Origin: Capra hircus
Taxonomy: Eukaryota > Chordata > Mammalia > Artiodactyla > Bovidae
Assembly (NCBI RefSeq): GCF_001704415.2
Contig: NC_030823.1
Coordinates: 69,936,458-70,000,457 of the forward strand
Direction of reading: 5' to 3'
Length of the DNA: 64,000 bases
How positions within the stretch are numbered: the stretch's first letter is position 1; every line of letters starts with the position of its first letter. Shown here one piece after another: positions 20,231-30,832 of this stretch. The notes under the pieces are model-generated. The model searched no databases, was not told where the DNA came from, and worked only from the letters and a program-made list of their open reading frames with translations. A program made the translations under genes and the position numbers.

Positions 20231-21725
20231 TTTTCTAGAATTTAAAAAGTTTCTTCTGCTCAACTAGAATAGGCTTTAGGAAAGTCACACTGTTTACTCC
20301 TTCCCTTCCCCAACCAGCCTCCGGTTTTGTTTAGGAGATACTGTTGATTGCTTTGTTGGCTTGTCCTTTAAGACATCAACATCAATTGTTTTCAAATCTT
20401 TTAGTTTACAAAGTTTAGCCTAAAGACTGACTCTGTTCTCCATTCAGAATCCGAGGGTTACTGCAGGATGGAGGCTGTGAATTTGGAAGCTGCAGGAAAG
20501 CGAAGGGCTAGTAGGGGGGGAAAGGTCCTGGCCGCGGGCCCTGGCACTGTCCCCTCTGTCAGTCTTGCCGCCTGGCTTCCTGAAGGCTGGGCGCTGTGCT
20601 CCCTTCCCAGGGCCAAAGTGTTCTGAGGCGACCCTAGATTTACACACTGAAGTCCCCCTCCGACTTTCTTAGGGTTACCCTTGTGGGGCGTGGTTCTCTG
20701 CTGTTCTGATAATACTTCTCGGACAGGCCCTGCAATTCTCTAAGTTACTTTGTTTCTGTGGCCCTAAGGGAGGAAATTCAGAGCCACTGCTTCTTTGACT
20801 TTGGAGAAACTTTTTTCAGCCTCACCATTTCAGAAATTCTAAAAGGCAAATCTGGAGGAGGAGGACGATATGCAGAAAATCTCATCTTTGGCTCCCACCT
20901 GCCACTTTTTATCACCAGCTAGTGAAGAGTCCAGCTGCCCCGAGGCCTTGAGCCAGGATGGTGGTGAACTAGACAGTGTCGGTAGGATGCTCAAGAACAG
21001 CCTTAAAATGGTCCCAAGGAAATCAGCTGGCATCTTGCCGCACCACTCACTCTCTGCCTCTATGACCCGACCTTACCCTCCCATGTCATCCTGCCGCAAA
21101 CTCCCCTCAAAGGCAGGGGGCCAAGAATTTGTTAGTTGAAGGGGAGGAGCCTTCCCCCAGTGGGCTCCCACAGCCCCTCCTGCCTGTAGCCTTCGGATGC
21201 TGGGCCTGACTGTTGGTAGGACAGAGATTCAGATCTACACAGCTGCTCACAGGCAGGAATGGCCAGGAGTTAAGGACAGGAGGGCAAGGATGGGGACTAA
21301 TTAATGGAGAGATGGACACACATGTGTTCAGGTCACCCTGGAAAGGCTAGTGTGACATAGTTGTTAATCAAGGTGGACTCCACCTAGCCCAAGTTCCTTG
21401 GAGCCTCTCCAAGGGGGTCAGCCAGGCAGCTGATAGCACCTTGGGGTTTAACAGCAGTTATTGGGGTGTCTAGGTTCAGGGAAATAATGTTGAATCTTGG
21501 GGGGGGGTGATGAAATATCAGGCAGGGGCTGGGTAAAAATAGAACTTTACAAAGAGGATTGATAACAGGGAATCAGGATACCGAAATCAAACCAAGTTAC
21601 TAGCTGCAGGGCTTGGTGGGAAACAGGCCAGGGCGTCTCCATTTCCTCCTACCAGGCATCAGGCCTGGTCCCAGACACGGGCAGGGCTGACTTTGCAGCA
21701 GAGTTGTCTCTTTGCTAGACAATCA
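20231..21725. other. long unassigned stretch
   Basis: Mixed composition, GC-rich around 20510-20640. No repeat, and no frame with supporting features. Confidence 0.5.
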
Positions 21726-21727
21726 GC

Positions 21728-21830
21728 CCCAGAAAGACAAGGACCATGCCTGGAACACTCTCTGCTCAGTAAGTGTCTGCCGCATAGCAGATGCTCAATA
21801 AACACCTGCGGAGTGAATGGCCATTGTGTA
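21728..21830 (+). mobile_element. L2-like 3' end
   Basis: GACAAGGACCATGCCTGGAA and GCATAGCAGATGCTCAATAA, then CACCTGCGGAGTGAATGG. Confidence 0.5.
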
Positions 21831-21952
21831 AGTTGCTGGGAGCAGGATACACACGCCAGGCACAGCCTCCTTCCACTAGAAGAGCAGAGATGGTCTTCGT
21901 CCTGTTGACCACGTTACCACGTGTGGGCCCTTCCGGTTCTGGCCTCTGAATT

Positions 21953-22155
21953 TAATAAACACATACAGTGCTTGCCATGTGCCAGCAAATTCTAACGAAT
22001 TTAATCTTTAAACAACCCTATGAGGCAGGTATTTTTATTAGCTCCATATTATAGATGAGGAAATAAGCACAGACAGGTCAAGTAACTTGACCCAGGAAGT
22101 GATAGAGCCTGCACATGAAGCCAGGCATTCTGGCTGTAGGGCCCGTGCTCACACA
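21953..22155 (-). mobile_element. MIR SINE
   Basis: TGCTTGCCATGTGCCAGCAAA, AACAACCCTATGAGGCAGGT, ATAGATGAGGAAATAAGCAC and CAAGTAACTTGACCCAGGAA: a nearly full reversed MIR. Confidence 0.87.
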
Positions 22156-22502
22156 GACTAGTGTAAAGGCTAGGGGAGCCAGAACCAGCGCTGTTTGTGA
22201 TCTGAGAACCATCTCATGCCCGTCACTGTGATGCTCCTAAAGCCGTTCACCACCCTGAGGCGCTGGTAGTGACCACCCAACATGGAACCAGTTCCCGCTG
22301 TGTTTCCATGTCTCTGAAATCCAAGAGAGAGACAGACAGGCGAGAAAGCTTTGTCTTGTAGAACAACTCCTTGGGGCCTGTAAACTCTGCCGCTGGTGCA
22401 AGGATCAGCTTCATGGGTGGGCATGCAAATTGTGCTGGCACTTAGGTTCCTGTGCTCAGAGGGGCCCTGCATTTTGTTCTAATGCTCTTCTGTTGTCATC
22501 TT
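22156..22502. other. no recognisable feature
   Basis: Overlapping minus frames of 100 and 64 codons here have no other support. Confidence 0.5.
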
Positions 22503-22855
22503 TTAAAAATTAATGTTTGGGGAGTATCGTTCCTTTATAATGTGTTGCTGCTGCTGCTAAGTCACTTCAGTCGTGTCCAACTCTGTGCGGCCCTGTGGAC
22601 AGCAGCCCACCAGGCTCCTCTACCCACAGGCAAGAATACTGGAGTGGGTTGCCGTTTCCTTCTCCGTTATAATGTGTTAGTTTCTACTATACAGCAGAAC
22701 GAATCAGCCATACCTGTACCTGTACACATATATCCCCTCCCTTTTGGGCTTCCTCCCATTCAGGTCACCACCGTGCCTTAAGCAGAGTTCTCTGTGCTTT
22801 ACAGTATCTTCTCATTAGTTGTCTATCTTTATAGTATCTTGATATTCCTAATAAT
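22503..22855 (-). mobile_element. ruminant L1 3' region, split by a Bov-A
   Basis: TTCTACTATACAGCAGAACG, ACACATATATCCCCTCCC and CAGAGTTCTCTGTGCTTTAC in reversed L1 3' order, on both sides of the SINE. Confidence 0.75.
22547..22666 (-). mobile_element. Bov-A SINE with target-site duplication
   Basis: Reversed Bov-A unit beginning with its GCTGCTGCTGCT tail. TTATAATGTGTT is repeated exactly at 22535-22546 and 22667-22678. Confidence 0.96.
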
Positions 22856-23625
22856 TTTTTAACCAGGGCTCTGGGATTTTTTTTTTTGCATTGGGCCTCT
22901 GCAAATTGTGTGACTGGTCCCGCCTGAGCTTGTATACTGTCTATCAGCTCATCCAGATTACCTTTCTCTCAGCGCCCCTCTCTTGTTTGTAGGAATCAGA
23001 CTCTTACAATTCGGTAAATTCTTGTCATTCTCAAGTGCTAGGAGATTATGTAGGTCAATTCTAGTTTTAAGAGTCTCTTATTTGAACGTTTGCCCTGAAG
23101 CCCATTAGGGATTTTTTTTTTTTTTTTTTCTGTAAGATCTGAGGACTCTGATACTCACTCCATCCACCTGTCCTCTTCCCATATTGAAATCTTCTAACCT
23201 CTCAACTCCCTGCTCATTCAGGGAACAGATCAAGCCTGGGAGGCTGAGGTGGTTGGCGGCCAAGAGAAGCCCCAACTAGAAGAGAACATCCACAGTGTTA
23301 AAAGATAAACTGAGACGTGGTAAACATTTAAAAAGTTTATTTGAGCAAAAATCAATTCCCGGCTGGGTGGCGCCAAACGAAGTGATTAGGAGCACTCTAC
23401 TCTGCAAGAGAAGTCAGGGGAAGGAATTATGTAGAGAAAATGAGGAAGCAGAGAAAGGAAATTATTTGATTGGCTTTGGTTTAAAGCCTCGTTGGCTCTC
23501 GTTGTTCGTTCTCCTCAGTGTTTTTATTTCATAATCGTGAGGCATTTACAGGCTTAGATTTTGGTTTGCTTTTATGGTCTGCCGCAGAATTAGAGCCACC
23601 TCTGCCTAATGACTTCCCTGTTGAA
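22856..23625. other. unassigned; possible old LTR near 23290-23540
   Basis: T-runs at 22879 and 23111. From 23290, AAAAGTTTATTTGAGCAAAA followed by a mixed stretch has the look of the reversed 3' end of an LTR, but I cannot match it to a family. Confidence 0.3.
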
Positions 23626-23629
23626 TTAA

Positions 23630-24350
23630 TTTAACGGTTGTCTAGATTAAAAGAGGTACAAGAAATGTGTCAACTGTATCCGTGAATCTTGTTTAGATCC
23701 TGATTCAAATAAACCCACTGCAAAAAGATGTTTTAAATATTCAGGAAATGTTAAATATGGACTGGATATTAAGTGACATTGAGGAATAATGCTTCATTTT
23801 GTTGGATGTGAAAAAAGGTATTGTGGTTACGTAAGAAAATGATCTTACTTCCTTTAGAGATGCATACTGACGTGGTTTGGAATGTTAGGACATGGTATCT
23901 AGGATTTGCTTTAAAATGCTTTGCAGGGGACTTCCCCGGTGGCTCAGTGGGAAAGAATCCAACTTGCAATGCAGGAGGCACCAGTTCGATCCCTGATCCA
24001 GGAAGATCCCTCATGCTGCTGGGCAGTTAAGCCCATGCGCTGTAGCTACTGAAGCTCGTGCGCCCAAGAGCCTGTGATCTGCAACAAGAGAAGCCGCCAC
24101 AAGGAAAAGCCCACACATGTCAACGAGGAGCAGCCCTCGCTCCACGCAACAAGAGAAAAGCCTGCACAGCGACGAAGACCCACCCAGCACAGCCAAAAGT
24201 GTAACATCAAATAAAAATTTAAATGTTTTGGGGGGAAAATAGAGAGGGAGAGAGATGAAATAAGTATGGCAAAATGTTGATGCTTGTTGAATTTAATGTG
24301 GGGTTTCTTGTACTCTTTTCTTTGTGTATGTTTGGAAGTTTTCATAATAG
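23630..24350 (+). mobile_element. old L1 3' UTR, split by a CHR SINE
   Basis: GTATTGTGGTTACGTAAGAAA and TTAGAGATGCATACTGACGT before the SINE, then CTTTGTGTATGTTTGGAAGTTTT after it, match the layout of an old L1 3' UTR. Confidence 0.6.
23928..24218 (+). mobile_element. CHR-type SINE, long form
   Basis: GGGGACTTCCCCGGTGGCTC head to CAGCACAGCCAAAAGTG and an AAATAAAAATTT tail. AAATGCTTTG on the left and AAATGTTTTG on the right look like its target duplication. Confidence 0.92.
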
Positions 24351-24798
24351 ATTAACACAAAAGAGGGGACAAACAGAGTGGGAGACACAGAGCATTAGAT
24401 CTACACGGTTTCCAGAAGAGTAGAAGCAGATGCTCACGCTGCTCTCTTTTAACGGGGTGGAGGAGCCTGGTCTCTGAGTGAACTGTTATTTCTTTACGTG
24501 GATGGGACTGGACTTGGCAGTGTCCTCTGAGGCAATCTTGAGCTGCTTCAGTGGTCTCGGGAATGGCTCCACTTACTCTCCTGCCTGGTTCCTCGTGTGA
24601 TCAGCCGCTTATGAGGACACCGGTATAATAAGTGTTATAGCGGATCAAACTCATAATCTCAACTTATCAGCTTCCTTCCCTAATTTCATCACATCGAAAT
24701 CCTGTTTCCTCTCTGGACCTAGTTCAGTGCTGCCTCCTAGGTGACGCCTCTGGTGACCACTTGGCATATCCAGATTTCTTCTCCCTAATCTCCCACAG
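24351..24798. other. no recognisable feature
   Basis: Unique-looking DNA leading up to the hairpin. Confidence 0.5.
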
Positions 24799-24877
24799 CC
24801 GTTACAGTCCAGCATCTGGTGCATCATACTGTCCATGGGTTTCTCGGTATGAAGCACCAGATGCTGGAGTGTAATCG
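24799..24877. repeat. imperfect inverted repeat, hairpin of about 79 nt
   Basis: The left arm 24799-24831 and right arm 24845-24877 pair at about 28 of 33 positions around a 13-nt loop. The core TCCAGCATCTGGTGC pairs without mismatch. Arm and loop size resemble a microRNA precursor or a fold-back sequence. It abuts the 5' end of a BovB fragment. Confidence 0.9.
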
Positions 24878-25060
24878 CTGGGAAAGACTGAAGGCAGGAG
24901 AAGAAGGGGATGACTTCTTGGAAGAAGAGTAAGACGGAGGATGACCTGATGGACCTGAGTGTGAGCAAGCTCTGGAGTTGGTGATGGACAGGGAAGCCTG
25001 GTGTGCTGCAGTCCATGGAGTCCCAGAGTCGGACACGACTGAGTGACTGAACTGAACTGA
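24878..25060 (+). mobile_element. BovB LINE 3' end
   Basis: CTGGGAAAGACTGAAGGCAG to CGACTGAGTGACTGAACTGA with the ACTGA tail. A local change near 24920-24945 replaces part of the usual sequence. Confidence 0.93.
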
Positions 25061-25232
25061 TCTATGTTTAGTTTTCTATTCACACCTAAGTAGTTCTTGA
25101 TTAATTTTGTACAACCCATTCTTATGTCCCCAACAGACTGCAGTTTTCCATGGCCTTCCACCCCCACAGAGTTAGAGTACTCTTAACAGTCTTATTCCAT
25201 TCTGAGCACAGAATGGCTGAGCATAATGTCAG

Positions 25233-26045
25233 CCATTTGTTCATATGTTTAGTCATTTATTCCTCCAAATCTGAGCACCTACAACGTGCCGGACATGATG
25301 CTGAGGATTCAGCCTCAAACAAGATAGACCCAATCTCTGTCCTAGAGCTCTTTCTGCTGAGAGGGCGAGATGACACTAAACACAAAACGTACGCATTAGA
25401 AAACAAATTTCTGCCTAACTAAAAAATTTATGACATTTTCATTCCACTCATTTGACTTGGTGTGAACAGAATGCTAGATTTGTAATTTTAAAAAATAGAT
25501 ATGCAACAAGCAACAAAGGTTTACTCTCTAGCACAAGTAAATATAGTCAATATCTTGTAATAACCTATAATGGAAAATAATCTCAAAAATAATATATGTG
25601 TGTATGTACAACTGAGTCGCCTTGCTGTGCACCTGAAACAGTGTAAGTCAACTATACTTCAATTAAAAATATATATTAAGAAAAAAAAAACTACACAGCA
25701 AAGAAATTCATAACAGTGCTTGAGAGTCCTGTAAAAGCAGCGCCTGCGATCCTCTGAGTGTGCAGAGCAGGAGACTGGATGTGGTCTGCAGAGTGGGGAA
25801 AGGCTCCCCGCATGAAGTCACTTCAGAAAAGGACTCGAAGGAAATGCAACTATCCTGCCAAGGAGGTGGGGAGGAACATTCCAGGCAGAGCAAACATTAA
25901 GGGAAAGATCCTTGGGGAAAGGAGTGTGGCATATCACAAGAAGTCCAGTTTAACTGATACGTGGAGACCAAGATTGAAGCATAGCTCTTTAACTGAGATG
26001 AAAGCTGGGTTCTTGTTATCATCTCAGGTACTTTTGCAGTAATTG
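25233..26045 (+). mobile_element. old interspersed repeat, family unassigned, split by L1
   Basis: The left part has GAGCACCTACAACGTGCCGG and GATTCAGCCTCAAACAAGAT. The right part (from about 25725) has GGAACATTCCAGGCAGAGCA. The same phrases in the same order occur at 53560-54000, which supports one repeated family. Confidence 0.42.
25495..25690 (+). mobile_element. L1 3' end
   Basis: CAATATCTTGTAATAACCTA, then TGCACCTGAAACAGTGTAAG and CAACTATACTTCAATTAAAA with an A-rich tail to 25690. Confidence 0.87.
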
Positions 26046-26151
26046 CCTCCAGTTTATTCTTGTTGTGTGATTTTGTCCCTCTCCTGTTTCTCTATTTGAT
26101 GAATCTGGGCTTCTGTTGAATCTGTACAACCTTCTCTTGCAAGTATGTGTG

Positions 26152-26355
26152 TGTCAGTAGCTTAGTCGTGTCTGACTCTTTGCAACCCCATGGACTGTAG
26201 TCTGCCAGGTTCCTCTGTCCATGGAGTTCTCCAGGCAAGAATATCCTGGAGTGGGCTGTCATGTCCTCCAGGGGATCTTCCCAACCTAGGGACCAAGCCT
26301 GGGTCTCCTGCGCTGCAGGTGGATTCTTCACTGTCTGAGCCACCAGGTAAGCCTT
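26152..26355 (-). mobile_element. Bov-tA-type SINE
   Basis: GTAGCTTAGTCGTGTCTGAC to CTGAGCCACCAGGTAAGCC. Confidence 0.94.
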
Positions 26356-26672
26356 TGGCAAGTGGATGATAGCAAATTTGACACAGTGGAGGCTCTCTCT
26401 GGTGGGAACCCTTTGCCACCACATGACCACGTCCCCTCGGGGATGACAGGTACCAAACAAAGAGGCTCTGACCATACCCACTGTTCTCCTGCAAGTCACT
26501 TGAGGCTCCGGATCTACAAGTGAGGCCGTTCCAGACCACCCAGTCGCAAACAAACCAGCCCAGATCAGAGGAACCACCCAACCAACCCACAGAATCATGA
26601 GCTACAATAAATACTTGTTATTTTAAGTCATGAAGTTTAGAGGTAGTTTGTTACGAAAAGCTAAGTGATACA
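26356..26672 (+). mobile_element. MLT1-type LTR 3' half
   Basis: Old MaLR features: CAACCCACAGAATCATGAGC, the polyadenylation region ACAATAAATACTTGTTATTT, and GGTAGTTTGTTACGAAAAGC near the end. Confidence 0.6.
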
Positions 26673-26704
26673 TCATCCTTACGTCTTACATGTACGCACT
26701 TATA

Positions 26705-27077
26705 CCAACTCCTCCCTAATTCCAAAGATTTGTTAGGCCCTTGGGGATACAATAACGAGTAAAACTCAAAGATTATCATCTAGTTGGAGAACTGTTCTAC
26801 CTAGAAAAAATAAGTATCACTGAAGTTCAAAATGATAAATGCTGAGGGACTTCTACCAATACTTCTACAAGCGTTGGCAGAAAGAAGTGATCCCCGAGGC
26901 GGAGAAACTTTCTGCAGGGGTGGAAACATGCACTTGGTCTAGAAGGCTGTTCATTTAATCTTATATGACTGGAGAGTAATGGAAGTAGAATCTCCAAGAC
27001 AGGAGAAGACTGCAAATAACATGTTCAGGAAACGGGTGAGCAGTCTGGTGTGGGCAGAAGTTAAACCCTGTAAAGGG
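26705..27077. other. unassigned, faintly repeat-like
   Basis: CCTTGGGGATACAATAACGA recalls the start of the old repeat at 25233, but the match is too weak to assign. Confidence 0.35.
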
Positions 27078-28014
27078 GGTTCAGCTCAGTTCAGTCGCTC
27101 AGTCATGTCCAACTCTTTGCTGTTGAGTCACTTCAGTCGTGTCCGACTCTGTGCGACCCCATGAATCACAGCACACCAGGCCTCCCTGTCCATCACCAAA
27201 TCCCGGAGTTCACTCAAACTCATGTCCATTGAGTCAGTGATGCCATCCAGCCATCTCATCCTCTGTCGTCCCCTTCTCCTCCTGCCCCCAATCCCTCCTA
27301 GCATCAGAGTCTCTTCCAGTGAGTCAACTCTTTGCATGGGGTGGCCAAAGTACTGGAGTTTCAGCTTTAGCATCAGTCCTTCCAATGAACACCCAGGACT
27401 GATCTCCTTTAGGACGGACTGGTTGGATCTCCTTGCAGTCCAAGGGACTCTCAAGAGTCTTCTCCAACATCACAGTTCAAAAGCATCAATTCTTCGGTGC
27501 TCAGCTTTCTTCACAGTCCAACTTTCACTTCCATACATGACTGCTGGAAAAACCACAGTCCAACTCTCAAATCCATACATGACCACTGGAAAAACCATAG
27601 CCTTGACTAGATGGACCTTTGTTGGCAAAGTAATATCTCTGCTTTTGAATATGCTATCTAGGTTGGTCATAACTTTCCTTCCAAGGAGTAAGCGTCTTTT
27701 AATTTCGTGGCTGCAATCACCATCTGCAGTGATTTTGGAGCCCCCAAAAATAAAGTCTGACACTGTTTCCCCTGTTTCCCCATCTCTTTTTCCATGAAGT
27801 GATGGGACCAGATGCCATGATCTTAGTTTTCTGAATGTTGAGCTTTAAGCCAACTTTTTCACTCTCCACTTTCACTTTCATCAAAAGGCTCTTCACTTTC
27901 TGCCATAAGGGTGGTGTCACCTGCATATCTGAGGTTATTGATATTTCTCCCGGCAATCTTGATTCCAGCTTGTGCCTCTTCCAGTCCAGTGTTTCTCATG
28001 ATGTACTCTGCAGA
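27078..28014 (-). mobile_element. BovB LINE, 5'-truncated, antisense
   Basis: Reversed BovB from its 3' terminus (27083) back to just past motif C of the reverse transcriptase. Frames at 27128-27454, 27470-27763 and 27717-27956 (minus) are pieces of one broken protein: a C-terminal SLSELRDLVMDREAW block, an RRIDAFEL region, and the LNIQKTKIMAS region. It has a 42-bp internal duplication and a doubled 3' terminus. Confidence 0.97.
27517..27600 (-). repeat. 42-bp in-frame tandem duplication inside BovB
   Basis: 27517-27558 and 27559-27600 are adjacent diverged copies of the segment encoding VFPVVMYGCESWTV in sister copies. No sister copy in this window has it doubled. Confidence 0.9.
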
Positions 28015-28077
28015 GATTAATGAGAGATAAAGTTGGAATCAAGAGGCCAGGTTATGAAGTGCTCGGGACCTGGGGTT

Positions 28078-28225
28078 AGAGGTGATAGATTTAACAAATA
28101 AAAATTCAAGATGTCCAGCATTATTTGGGACAAACACTAAAATCTTATTTGTTGATTGTCTGAAGTTCAAATTTAACTGAAGTTCTGTTTTTCTGTCTGG
28201 CAACTGTAGCTGGGGTGGCCAAGTT
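28078..28225. mobile_element. old repeat with self-complementary halves
   Basis: GATGTCCAGCATTATTTGGG, then GTCTGAAGTTCAAATTTAAC and GTCTGGCAACTGTAG, a phrase set seen in old mammalian DNA-transposon remnants. Family not assigned. Confidence 0.35.
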
Positions 28226-28680
28226 CAAATGCCTACAGAAGGCTGGAACATGAAATGAATGAGGAATATGAGCAGGGTGTCAGGTGACAGAGTGCGGTGG
28301 GGACTGTGGCAAAACAAGAGAACACTTGCTCCACTTAGACGAGCAGCCCAACTTTGCTCTTGCCAATTACTGCCAGTGTTTCCAACTCTTCTAACATTTC
28401 AAGGGAAGTTGGAACTTTGGATTTTATGTGAAATCTCCTATTTAATATAAATGAACATTTCAATATTTTTAACGGAAGTATAGTTGATTCATAATGTTGT
28501 GCTAGTTTCTGATATATAGCAAAGTGATTGATATATAAATATATGTATATTCTTTCCCGTGGCTTATTATAAGAGATTGAATGTAGTTCCCTGTGCTGTA
28601 CAGTAAGTCCTTGTTGTTTATCTACTTTATATGCAGTAGCTTACATCTGCCAATCCCAAACTCCTAATTTATCCCTCCCC

Positions 28681-28990
28681 TGCTTCCCTGGTAGCTCAGT
28701 TGGTAAAGAATCCGCCTGCAATGCAGGAGACCCAGGTTCGATTCCTGGGTTGGGAAGATTGGCTGGAGAAGGGATAGGCTACCCACTGCAGTATTCTTGG
28801 GCTTCCCTTGTGGCTCAGCTGATAAAGAATCTGCGTGCAATGAGGGAGACCTGGGTTCAGTCCCTGGGTTGGGAAGATCCCCTGGAGAAGGGAAAGGCTA
28901 CCCACTCCAGTGTTCTGGCCTAGAGAATTCCACGGACTGTATAGTCCACGGGTCGTAAAGAGTCGGACACGACTGAGTGGCCTTCACTTA
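28681..28990 (+). mobile_element. Bov-tA2 SINE
   Basis: Two tRNA-related heads in a row (28681 and 28799, both with a GGCTTCCC or GCTTCCCTGG start), then the Bov-A body to CGACTGAGTGGCCTTCACTT. Confidence 0.96.
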
Positions 28991-29007
28991 ACCCCTTTCC
29001 ACGTTGT

Positions 29008-29221
29008 GTGCTGTGTGCGCTTAGTCGCTCAGTCGTATCTAGTTCTTTGCGACTGCATAGACTGTAGCCCGCCAGGTTCCTCTGTCCATGGGGTTTTTCA
29101 GTCAAGAACACTGGACTGGGTCATCATTTCCTCCTCCAGGGGACCTTCCCAACCCGGGGATCGAACCAGTGTCTCCTGTGTCTCCTGCAGATTCTTTACC
29201 TGCTGAGCCATCAGAGAAGTC
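29008..29221 (-). mobile_element. Bov-tA-type SINE
   Basis: GTGTGCGCTTAGTCGCTCAG to GAGCCATCAGAGAAGTCCC. CCCTTTCC-type words on both sides suggest its target duplication. Confidence 0.94.
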
Positions 29222-29600
29222 CCTTTCCCCTTTGGTAACCATAAAGTTGTTTTCTGTGTCTGTGAGTCTCTGTTTTCTAAGTAAGTTAATTTGTATCATA
29301 TTTTATTATAAATAGTGCTGCTATGAACACTGGGGAGCATGCATCTTTTAGAATTAGAGTTTTCTCCAAATAAATTTCCAGGAGTGGGATTACTGGATCA
29401 TATGGCAGCTCTTAGTATTTTAAGGAACTTCCATAATGTTCTCCACAGTGGCTGCACCAATTTACCTTCCCACCGACAGTGTAGGAGGGTTCCCCTTTCT
29501 CTACACCCTCTCCAGCTTTTATTATGTGTAGAGTTTTTTATGAAGGTCATTCTGACGAGTGTGAGGTGCTACCTCATTATAGTTATGTTTTAATATGTTT

Positions 29601-29929
29601 TAAACCCTCTGTGAGCCAAACAAAACTTGTCTGCCAGCTGCAGCCAGCCTGAGGCTCTCCATTTTATGTCCTAAACATCTGAATAATGTTTCTTTTTACT
29701 GCAGTAATACATAGCCATAAAAAATACAAACATCAAAGAATTAAGGTGAATGAGAACGTTATTCTCCCAGTCCTTCCCTCCAAATCCTATTCTCTTTCTC
29801 AGAGACAGCCTCTGGTTCAGCAGGCTGGAGCTATGTGTAATCTGGACACTGGGGAAAAGCTAGAATCTGCAAATTCTAGATATACACTCTAGTAAACTTC
29901 CATGTATATGTGTAGGACATCTGTGTGTG
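29601..29929. other. no recognisable feature
   Basis: No family or exon seen. Confidence 0.45.
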
Positions 29930-30115
29930 AGGAAATATGAAAAGGATATTTATTGCTGTGAAAAATTTTTAACATCCTAATCCCCATGTTAGAGAATGAC
30001 ATAAACTATGATATATTCATATGATAAAATGCTATACAGCAGTTAAACCAGGTGAACTAGATATTCATGTATCAAATGGATAGATTCTCAAAAACATGAA
30101 GTGAGGATAGAAAAT
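29930..30115 (+). mobile_element. old L1 fragment
   Basis: AAACTATGATATATTCATATG, then ATGCTATACAGCAGTTAAAC and CTCAAAAACATGAAGTGAGG, as in old L1 3' regions. Confidence 0.5.
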
Positions 30116-30221
30116 AAATAAAATTATCTTCTCTATTTATTTCTATCTCTCCACTTAGTTCAAGTATAAAAACATGGACCAGGTGGAAACATGTTTAACT
30201 CATTGTACTAGTATCTTATTG

Positions 30222-30620
30222 CTGCTGTAACAAACTAGCACCAACTCAGTAACTTTGGAGAATACAACTTTATAATCTTACAGTTTTCACGGTAGAAGTC
30301 TGCAGCGAGTCAGCAGGGCTGAGTTCCTTCTGGAGGTTCTAAGAGAGAATCCTTGCCTTTTCCAGCTTCTAGACGCTGCCCACATCCCTTGGCTCTTGGC
30401 CCCACCACACCAACTTCTGCATTTATTACTACATGTCTTCTGACTCTGACCCTCCCTCTAGTAAAGATACTTATGGTTACGCTGGGCCTAGCAGCGTAAT
30501 CCAGAATAATCTCCCCATCTCAACTTCTTTAATTAAATTACATCTGTAAGTTCCCTTTAGCCACGTAAAGTAATGTATCCACAGCTTCTAGGGGACTAGG
30601 ACCTAAACATTTTTAGGAGG
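30222..30620 (-). mobile_element. MLT1-type LTR
   Basis: TTATTGCTGCTGTAACAAACT, GAGAATCCTTGCCTTTTCCA, CAGCTTCTAGACGCTGCCCAC and TTAATTAAATTACATCTGTAA keep the reversed MaLR order. Confidence 0.66.
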
Positions 30621-30621
30621 C

Positions 30622-30832
30622 CAGTATTCCCTGGTGGCTCAGTGGTAAAGAATTCACCTGCCAAGCAGGAGCCGTGGGTTTGATTCCTGGGTCCGGAAGA
30701 TCCCCTAGAGAAGGAAATGGCAACCCCATTTTAGTATCCTTGCCTGGGAAATCCCACGGACAGAAGAGCCTGGCAGGCTGCAGTCTATGGGGTTGCAAAT
30801 AAGTCAGACAGGACTGAGCGACTAAGTAACAA
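30622..30832 (+). mobile_element. Bov-tA-type SINE
   Basis: CAGTATTCCCTGGTGGCTCA head to GACAGGACTGAGCGACTAAG. Confidence 0.94.

Larger units (their letters stand above)
28462..29600 (-). mobile_element. L1 3' region, split by two SINEs
   Basis: 28462-28680 (GATTGAATGTAGTTCCCTGT) and 29222-29600 (GGATCATATGGCAGCTCTTA, CCACAGTGGCTGCACCAATT) are the reversed 3' UTR and ORF2-side parts of one L1. Taking out the SINEs restores the usual order. Confidence 0.9.

Noticed and set aside
27222..27797. 191-codon plus frame
   Set aside because: Antisense strand of the BovB reverse transcriptase.
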